This document shows, piece after piece, positions 56,901 to 64,000 of a stretch of 64,000 nt of DNA (position 1 is the first letter of the stretch; the number at the start of each line of letters is the position of its first letter). Source of the stretch: Clavaria fumosa (Eukaryota; Basidiomycota; Agaricomycetes; Agaricales; Clavariaceae); assembly GCA_951802425.1 (NCBI GenBank), contig OX637798.1, positions 2,852,001 through 2,916,000 on the forward strand, read 5' to 3'. The notes below the pieces were generated by a model. That model was not told the DNA's origin and ran no database searches. It saw nothing but the letters and a program-made list of their open reading frames with translations. A program made the translations under genes and the position numbers.

Positions 56901-59597
56901 TGCGAAGAAGAAAGATGGAAGCCTTCGCCTCTGCGTCGACTATCGAGGTCTCAACAAAATCACCCGCAAAAATCGCTACCCCATTCCTCGAATTGAGACC
57001 CTCATCAACCAATTACGCTCGGCCAAAATCTACTCGAAGATCAACCTCTGTGTTGGGTACAACAACGTGAGGATAGCTGAAGGAGATGAGTGGAAAACTG
57101 CGTTCCGCACTCGCTACGGCGCGTTCGAATATCTTGTCATGCCGTTTGGACTCACGAACGCACCCGCGACCTTTCTCAGTACCTTATGAACGATATCTTT
57201 CACGATCTGGTTGACGTCAACGTAGCAGTCTACCTCGACAACATCTTAATCTACTCGGATAACCTCGAACAGCATCGCGACCACGTCTGAGAGGTCCTAT
57301 GACGTCTACGCAAGGCAGACTTACACGCGCGACCCGAGAAGTGTGATTTCCACACCACGATGGTCGAATACCTTGGAGTTATAGTGTCCCCCGATGGAAT
57401 TGCCATGGATCCTTCAAAAATACAGGCCATTCTAAGTTGGCCCATACCCACGAAGATCTGCGACCTTCAGAGCTTTTTAGGCTTTGCTAATTTCTATCGA
57501 AGATTCATAGATAACTATTCCGGCATCGTTATTCCACTTACGCGACTCCTCCGCAAGGATATGCCTTGGAAGTGGAGCCCACGATGCCAAGAAGTCTTCG
57601 ATATTCTCAAACAAGCCTTTACCAAAGCTCCCGTCCTCTGGCATTACGACCCCGATCACCCCATTACCCTCGAATGCGACGCTTCCAACTACGCGATAGC
57701 AGCCATTCTCTCTCAAACCGACCCCGCGACTAACGAGCTATGTCCCATCGCTTTCCACGCACGTACAATGATCGCCGCAGAGCTCAACTACAACATTTAT
57801 GACAAAGAGCTCCTTGCGATACATGATGCGTTCAAGCAATGGAGAGTGTACCTCGAAGGTGCGTGATACCAAATTCAGGTCTTTTCAGACCACAATAACT
57901 TACGTTATTTCACCACCACGAAGCAACTCAGCCATCGACAAGCCCGCTGGGCAGAGTACCTTTCCAGTTTCGACTATGTAATTCATTATCGAGCAGGAAA
58001 GCTAGGCGCGAAGCCAGATGCCCTCACGCGACGACCCGACGTCTACCCAAAGAAGTCCGACCAACCCGCGACTAATGCGCAAAACAACAAGGTCGTGATA
58101 CCGCTGGAACTACTTCGAGCAGCCGTCATTCTCAACGAAGAAGCCCTGATTTCGCGAATTCGACACGCCCCTCGCGACTCCTACTTCTCCAAGAATTCAC
58201 GGGGCGCTTCACAAGGTCGCGACAAGGCGTTCTCGCTCTCGCCCGACGGCTCACTACTACTTCGTAATGGTAAAATATATGTCCCCGATCACGACTCTCT
58301 CCGATTCGATATCTTATGCTCCAATCACGACCACAAACTACAAGGACATCCAGGTATAAGAAAGACAACCCAGCTAATAAACAGGTTGTTTTTCTGGCCA
58401 GGACTCCAAAAGGACGCAACCGTCTACGTCCGTGGTTGTCACACCTGCGCAAGGGCAAAACCCGTCCGGCACAAACCCTACGGACTCCTCAAGCCCTTAC
58501 CCATAGGCGAGCGACCTTGGTCTTCAATTTTGATGGACCATATCGAAGCCCTCCCCCTCTCCGTGACCTTTGACTCGATTCTCGTTGTCGTCTGCCGACT
58601 TACGAAACAAGCAATCTTTATCTCCACCAACACTACCGACACCGCGAAGGAGTTAGCTCAACATTTTGTCACCCATGTCTTCTCAAAGCATGGGCTACCC
58701 GCGGATATAGTGTCGGATAGAGGAAGATTATTCGTTTCTAAGTTTTGGTCTTCATTATGTCAGGCTCTGGATATTACTTCCAATCTCTCCACAGCCTATC
58801 ATCCCAAGACCGACGGACAAACCGAACGAGTCAACCAGATCTTGGAGCAATATATACGAATCTATATGAACTACCAGCAGGATGACTGGACCCACCAACT
58901 TCCGCTCACCGAGTTCGTATACAACAACACCCCCCACAGCGCGACTGGTGTCTCCCCATTCTTCGCGAACAAGGGATACCACCCAAGACTCACGATTTCC
59001 CTCGAAGGGATACCCGCGCATGAAGCCCACATGGTCGCAACCGATCTCAAGACGCTCCATCAGCACTTACGAGATTGACTCAAGGTCGCGAACGAGGCCT
59101 ACTCGCGCTTTGCGGACAGGAAGAGAGAGGTTACACCGAACTGGAAAGAAGGAACGAAGGTGTGGTTAGACTTGCGGAATGTGAAGACGAAGAGACCGAT
59201 GAAGAAATTGGACTCGAAACGAGCCGGACCTTTCCCCATACTTGCGAAAGTTTCGACTCACGCATATCGTCTCCAGTTACCGAAATCGATGCGAGAAATT
59301 CACAATGTTTTCCATGTTTCGTTACTCGAGAAGGTCTACGACGACACTTTCCCCCAGCAGCAACAGCAACCCCCACCCCCTATCGAGGTCGACAGCGAAC
59401 AACATTATGAAGTTGCCGACATACTAGATTCTCGAAGGAGGGGTAGGAAAGTGCTTTACCTCGTACGATGGGAAGGTTACGGACCCAAGGACGACACCTG
59501 GGAACCAATAGAATCACTTTCCGGCTCGAAGGAACTCCTCAAGGACTTCCACGTGACCTACCCGGAAAAACCTCGTGTGACTCGCGCAACTCAATAA
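53933..59597 (+). pseudogene. Gypsy B Gag-Pol polyprotein, decayed
   Basis: ATG at 53,933. Gag core 54,970-55,450 (for example ASYLTDTAQSHYTSLL), CCHC knuckle CLRCGKLGHYSVAC at 55,733. Pol follows after a one-base frame change near 55,930: protease [12 protein letters not shown] (56,098), reverse transcriptase ([34 protein letters not shown]), RNase H (LECDASNYAIAAILSQ), integrase (GHPGIRKT, CHTCARAK, MDHIEALPLS, IVSDRGRLF) and C-terminal chromodomain (about 59,400-59,540; YEVADILDSRRRG, LVRWEGYGPKDDTWEP). Stops, all TGA, occur near 54,056, 54,964, 55,636, 55,796, 55,934, 57,288, 57,299, 57,866 and 59,076; a one-base deletion lies near 57,173. The polymerase motif YLDD reads YLDN and KIDL reads KINL, so the catalytic Asp residues are lost. 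Confidence 0.93.
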
Positions 59598-59695
59598 TTT
59601 TCCTTGCCTCTTTCTCGTTTTTTCTTCACTTTCTCACTTCGGACTTCACAGCAATTCATATATACGCAATAAAAATACAACAAGAAAATTTCTAT

Positions 59696-61738
59696 CTACT
59701 GGTCGCGAGCTTTTTCCTTCCCCTTTCGCGACCCTTCTGCTCCTTCCCCGCCTTCCACACTCGCGACTTCTTCTTCCTCTCCCCCCTTATCCTCCTTTCC
59801 AACCACGGGACCCTTCAACTCCACACCCCACTGATCCACCCTCGGGAGATCCAATAGTTCCCTCCGCACGCGACGTTGCTCCTGCTCCGCCCATTTCTCC
59901 ACCCATGGCGGGAGCTCTTGAGGCGGCTTCAGCAAGAGGTCTTCGTAGGCAAAGAAGACCGTTTCGAGGCCTCGTCGTCCTCGAAATCGAGCCTCGCGGA
60001 GCTCGCCGACCATCGTCGCGCACCGACTGCGCAATTCTAGAAACAAACCATCAGCCCATCGTCAAGAATACGAAATCTGCGATGACTTACCTCATTCCTG
60101 CTCCCTCGACGCCGATAACTCCCCTTCCATCTTCCCTACAGTCGCGAACAATCCTATAAAAAAGACACGAATTAGTTCGTTTTATACTCGCGACTATAGA
60201 ACTCACTGTGTTCTGACTCCTCCGCCTCCGCGAGCCTACGCTGAAGCTCCTCCAGCTCAATCCTTTGATCTAGATAAACAGGAGAATCAGTTAGAACGTC
60301 GCGAGGTGAAATTACGACTTACCGGCCCATTCCTTTTTCACCGTCGTGATTACCCCCTTTACTTCCTCAAATCCTTCACGAGTCTTTTCCGTCGACGCCA
60401 ACCACTCTACGGGCAAATTAGCTTATTTCACACTCGCGAGAGTTGACTTACCTTCTTTCTCCTTCTTCAAATCCTTTACTTCGTGACGCAAATCCCTCAA
60501 TTTGGTCTCCTGGTCTGAGGAAACAAGGAAATTACTTTGTGACACGGTAAAACAACTGAATACTTACCTTCCCAGTCACCCTCAAGTGCCTCGAAATCCC
60601 TCTCCACCTCCACTATCCGCACCCTCAATTTCGCGATCTCCGCATCCACCTCCTCCCTCCCTTTCCCTGCCAACATGCGAATTCAATAAAAAACACGAAA
60701 AGCCAGGGAGCATTGGACACTTACCTTTGTCACCCCTCCGCAATGCTACCAACTCGCGTTTCGCTACCGCCAGCTCTGCATCCAACTCCGTCTCCCGATG
60801 CGACTTGTATACCCACGCAATCTTCTGCGTGGGTTCCGCGACTTGCTGACGGAGCATCGCGAGCTCCCTCTCGAGATCAACCCTTGGGATCAAGGTCCCC
60901 GCGACCTTCCCTCCCTCCTCCACCAACTCCCTTGACAACACCGGTTTCGTGACTCGCCTTTTTGTCGATGGACCGGGTGTCGGGGACCGCGACTGAGCCC
61001 TGGTTCGTTTCCCACGAGTCGGCCGGGTAGGAGTCCCCGGGACGGACAGGGTAGCATACCCTGTCCCCACTTGACTTGCGACCTTCGGAGTCGCCACCCC
61101 CAGCGTTGCCGACCCTTCGGCGCGCTTCAGCGCCTCGTCGACCCGCGCGTCATCCCAACCATATTCATTTTTGATGCGCCATCGCCGAAATTCTTGGACC
61201 CAGGAACATTTGCCGTGGTCCTCCGCGCACTGGCGACACTTGCCGGCAGTGCTACGCACACACTGCCGGCCCTTTGCGACACAATTGTCGCAGTCCTGTG
61301 TTTTAACAATTAGAAGGGACGAGTGGAACGAGAAATACTATTACGCACCTCGCGCTCCCTCTCGTTCCACTCCTTATTCTCCTTCACTGACCCGATTTTC
61401 TTCCAAGCCTTTAGAAATTCCGCGGGCGATGGGTCAGCCCCGCCCGCGACTTCGCCCCTTATTCCGCTAGGGCCCGCAACATTTTCTTCCACCCAACTTG
61501 GGCCCGCAACGTCGCTCCTCGTTTCGCTAGAGCCCGCGACCTTGCCCTTCTTCTTTTCACGCCCCATGGTTTCTTCGCGAAGACGCGCGCATCGCTCTTG
61601 CTCGGCCTTTTGGTGGGCCAACATCTCGGCCAGCGCCTCTTTGTCGCAGCTAGCCTCACCCCTTTCGAACTCCTCGTATTCGCGCATTTCGTGTTCGAGT
61701 TGGGTTCCAGTGCGTTTGAGGACATTGGAGGAGACCAT
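59696..61738 (-). CDS. Antisense spliced gene in Gypsy B: coiled-coil protein with a Zn2Cys6-like cluster
   Basis: Eight exons on the minus strand: 61349-61738, 60725-61295, 60568-60666, 60452-60514, 60323-60406, 60207-60269, 60091-60153, 59696-60036. All introns are GT-AG of 46-65 nt, and phases agree throughout (0, then 1). Total is 1,674 nt (557 codons) with one in-frame TGA near the end of exon 7, probably a mutated CGA. Residues about 132-159 have C-x2-C-x6-C-x7-C-x2-C-x6-C (CDNCVAKGRQC, then CRQCAEDHGKC), followed by SWVQEFRRWR. This spacing equals fungal Gal4-type clusters. N-terminal residues are Glu/Arg-rich; residues about 250-440 are repeated Glu/Lys/Leu helices; the C-terminus is acidic with an EEEE run. 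A role in transcription or element regulation is inference. Confidence 0.85.
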
Positions 61739-61854
61739 GATGGTTGAACTTAGAGGAAAATTTCGAGTGTCGTGACCTGATCAACAAACATCGCGCTGAC
61801 TAACAGTCACATGACCTCCACTCTCGTGGGGCTCGAGGCTTGAAGGGGGGGTAA
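61739..61854. other. Gap between the antisense gene start and the 3' LTR
   Basis: Holds the polypurine tract AGGGGGGG at 61,844-61,851 for plus-strand priming. On the other strand it is the only internal sequence upstream of the antisense ATG, so the antisense promoter must lie here or inside the 3' LTR. Confidence 0.7.
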
Positions 61855-63310
61855 TGTCAGGACCCATCCATTTTTCCTCAACCTAACAACTCTATCACCA
61901 CTCATGGACCTCCCGACGTTCCCCTACCACCTCGCGAACCCCCCTACACTCTTCCGAAACCCGCTATCAACTTCCGAACACCTCTCAGGCCTCCATCATC
62001 TCCTCACGACACTCGCGATCATACCACCATACTCGCATCACCTCCCGCCACCTCACCTTACGCGTACTCACCGCCAAACCCACTATTCGATGCTCAACAC
62101 GCTCTTACATGACTCCTGCAGCGACACGTGACTTGCCGCACAGCACACCGGCATTACTCGCGTTACCAGCGTTACTCACGTGACATACCGCCCAAAGACC
62201 GCCCAAGGTCACCTGCCTCACCAGCGCCGTCCACGTGACCGCTCGCCTGACCGCGCGACCTTAATGATGAAACGCGCCACCGGCGGTCAAGCTGTGTATC
62301 CTTTCAAATTATGTTCTCCCTTCTTCTTCTCAGTCGTCTATAACTGCATTAGCCCTGGACCAAGCCCCTCTGCCCAGTCGTAGTTACACATACGCTTATT
62401 TAGTTAGGTCGCGACCCATGACCGGTCACGTCCGCGACCTTACCTATGCTTAGTTTACCCCTCGCGATCTTAGTAGAACACGCGCACGGTCACTCTACGA
62501 CTAGTTATACCCCGTACTACTATAGTCTTGTCGCCTGGCGCTCTCTGTACTTTCCCTTTCTCATCATACTCCCTGCACGTACGTATATATAAGGTCTCAC
62601 ATGTACTTATGGTACTCTAGACTTGATATTGACGCACATTGGTTTAAGCTTGAGGCTAGTACGCCCTTTGAGCTTGGAACCATCGCAATTGATAGGTCTT
62701 GTCTCTCTTGGTGACCACAAGATCGCCAAAACACACTCTACTCTGTTCTAACTCGCCCTCTGCACTCGTATAACTCGCGCAATCTAAGTATTCTTTATTA
62801 TTCGTCTTGGTACTGATCTTGGAACCCTACAGGTTCACCCGTCGGTTGGCAAAGTCATCGCCTTCACCGACACATTTCTCAACACCGTTGCGACCACCGC
62901 GACCCTTCCAAACATTGTCTATTTCTTTCACCTCGTCTTTTTCCTTCTCTACGCTTCGTCGGTCGACCCCGCGACCTTCTCAGCGTTGTCATTTTCTCCC
63001 ACCTCGTCTATTTCTTTCTTCACGCTTCGTTGGTCGACTTCGCGACCCTCTCAGCGTCACCCATTTCTCCCCTCCTTGTCAATTTCCTCCTTTACGCTTC
63101 ATCTACCAACTTCGTGACCTTCCTAACGATGTCTTCCTCCTTTATACTTGTCTTTCTTCGCTCTTACATCTTCTCAGACGTCTTTGTGACCTTCCAGGAC
63201 CAAGCATTCTCGACTGTGCTCTACAGTTGATTGGTCTTAGCGAGTTTCCAGCATAGGTCACCAACAAGTCGATCTCCGGCACTACTATCAAGACGGGACA
63301 GGCCCTAACA
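61855..63310 (+). repeat. Gypsy B 3' LTR (1,456 bp)
   Basis: Starts TGTCAGGACCC, ends GGCCCTAACA. TATATATAAGG is at 62,584-62,594. The next five bases, GGATG, complete the target duplication. Confidence 0.95.
62584..62594 (+). promoter_or_regulatory. TATA element of the Gypsy B 3' LTR
   Basis: TATATATAAGG, the counterpart of 53,152-53,162. If active it would read outward into the MITE and Gypsy A. Confidence 0.55.
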
Positions 63311-63315
63311 GGATG

Positions 63316-63771
63316 TAGTGAATGGCATGGGTAACCCACAGGTAAATTTGACTGTACCCATACCCGCACCTGACAGTACCCTTACCCATGGGTATGGGTC
63401 CACTAAACTGCCAGGTACAGGTACGGGTTTGTACTTCTAACTACACTATGCACAAATACAATGGTGTCCCACCCATCTGCCATCTCCTCCTCATCTCCTT
63501 CAACTTCAGCCAGTACTGTGACACCCATAACATCATTGTCCTTCACTAGACCTAACTTACTCCACATTCCAATGCAAATCGCTGCCCAAGTTGACTGAGC
63601 TGACAGCCAAATCTAGACATGCGACAATACAATCCATGCTTGACTGGCTACCCATGTACCCCTATGAAGGGTACGGGTTTTGGAAGGGTCCAGAATCTGT
63701 TACCCATACCTGCACCTAGCCGTACCCATGAAGAAAACCCATGTGGGTACCAATACCCATGCAATTCACTA
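63316..63771. mobile_element. hAT-type MITE (456 bp) in Gypsy A
   Basis: Terminal inverted repeats of 18 bp with one mismatch: TAGTGAATGGCATGGGTA at 63,316-63,333 and TACCCATGCAATTCACTA at 63,754-63,771. It is flanked by the 8-bp duplication CTAGGATG (52,406-52,413 and 63,772-63,779 once Gypsy B is removed). TAGTG ends and an 8-bp duplication are diagnostic of hAT elements. It encodes no transposase. The interior is full of GGGTACGGG / TACCCATACC words on both strands that could fold. Confidence 0.9.
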
Positions 63772-63779
63772 CTAGGATG
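63772..63779. repeat. 8-bp target duplication of the hAT-type MITE, right copy
   Basis: CTAGGATG, an exact match to 52,406-52,413. Removing one copy plus the insertions restores continuous Gypsy A sequence. Confidence 0.9.
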
Positions 63780-64000
63780 TGGCCAATCTCAGACTGCCGC
63801 ACCCTTGGCTGGGTCATGCTCTAGCTGGTTGTGAGAGATCTTCATCCCCAGGAAGATGATCTCACTCTTCTCAAACTCGCATTTACTGAGTTTGAGACAC
63901 AACCCATTCTCTCCAAACTTCCTCAAGACCTGATCCATCCAATACCGGTGTGTTGCCAAATCCTCTGCAAACACAATGACATCATCCATGTATGCTCAGA
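63772..64000 (-). pseudogene. Gypsy A reverse transcriptase, continuing beyond the right edge
   Basis: The minus strand reads MDDVIVFAEDLATHRYW (the M-DD polymerase motif), then CLKLSKCEFEKSEIIFLGMK, then EHDPAKGAAV, a TGA near 63,798, and DWPHP, which joins RNAKDVQRFNGML at 52,408 once the MITE and Gypsy B are removed. This proves that the two Gypsy A parts belong to one element. Confidence 0.93.

Larger units (their letters stand above)
52414..63310 (+). mobile_element. Gypsy B: complete 10.9-kb chromodomain Ty3/Gypsy retrotransposon
   Basis: Full structure: 5' LTR 52,414-53,876, gag-pol 53,933-59,597, antisense gene 59,696-61,738, purine tract 61,843-61,851, 3' LTR 61,855-63,310. LTRs begin TGTCAGGA and end CCTAACA. 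The 5-bp target duplication GGATG occurs at 52,409-52,413 and 63,311-63,315. Stops, a frameshift and lost catalytic residues in pol show that it can no longer move by itself. I did not identify a tRNA primer site after the 5' LTR. Confidence 0.96.

Noticed and set aside
53933..59597. Classical repeat-induced point mutation as the cause of the stops
   Set aside because: RIP in ascomycetes favours CpA and would give TAA/TAG as well. Here only TGA is seen, which fits CpG deamination better, though a count was not run.
1..64000. tRNA or rRNA genes
   Set aside because: None was noticed while reading; no convincing cloverleaf or rRNA core sequence was seen, but no covariance search could be run.

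Overview
The window looks like nuclear DNA of a basidiomycete fungus, most likely an Agaricomycete. The reasons are short GT-AG introns of about 45-65 bp, STAND/NLR-type NACHT-WD40 genes, Galpha-subunit and Na+/H+ exchanger gene remnants, and chromodomain Ty3/Gypsy, Ty1/Copia and hAT elements. No species is assigned.

Layout. 1-2,820 is a broken, minus-strand Ty1/Copia element cut by the left edge and inserted in a Galpha-like gene. 2,821-49,827 is a head-to-tail array of five units (A-E here) with a period of 9.6-10.2 kb. Each unit carries, in order: a minus-strand Galpha-like gene (degenerate), a plus-strand 3' remnant of an NHX-type Na+/H+ exchanger gene, a minus-strand 3' remnant of a second Galpha paralogue (Galpha-b), and one plus-strand NLR gene. 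The five NLR genes (starts 5,788; 15,575; 25,142; 34,898; 45,103) all read open after splicing. The models give 1382, 1385, 1212, 1368 and 1301 residues, each with an N-terminal helical domain, a NACHT ATPase and 10-12 almost identical 42-residue WD40 repeats. The other genes of each unit are broken, so the array appears to be kept for its NLRs.

49,828-64,000 is a nest of transposons: an hAT-like fragment, a minus-strand chromodomain Gypsy element (Gypsy A), a 456-bp hAT-type MITE in Gypsy A with an 8-bp target duplication, and a complete 10.9-kb chromovirus (Gypsy B) whose 5-bp target duplication lies inside the MITE's target duplication. Gypsy B has 1.46-kb LTRs and a decayed gag-pol. Antisense to it, between pol and the 3' LTR, is an eight-exon gene for a 557-codon coiled-coil protein with a Cys pattern identical to a fungal Zn2Cys6 cluster.

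How it fits together. WD40-NACHT genes with homogenised repeats that differ only at a few surface positions are the hallmark of fungal self/non-self recognition (het-d/het-e type) genes. Here the whole locus has been amplified. The paralogues differ in WD repeat number, in the copy number of a 7-residue linker repeat, in mosaic N-terminal exons, and, in unit C, by an in-frame deletion of much of the N-terminal domain. The strongest candidates for something new are the spliced antisense zinc-cluster gene in Gypsy B and the NLR array with its variable modules.
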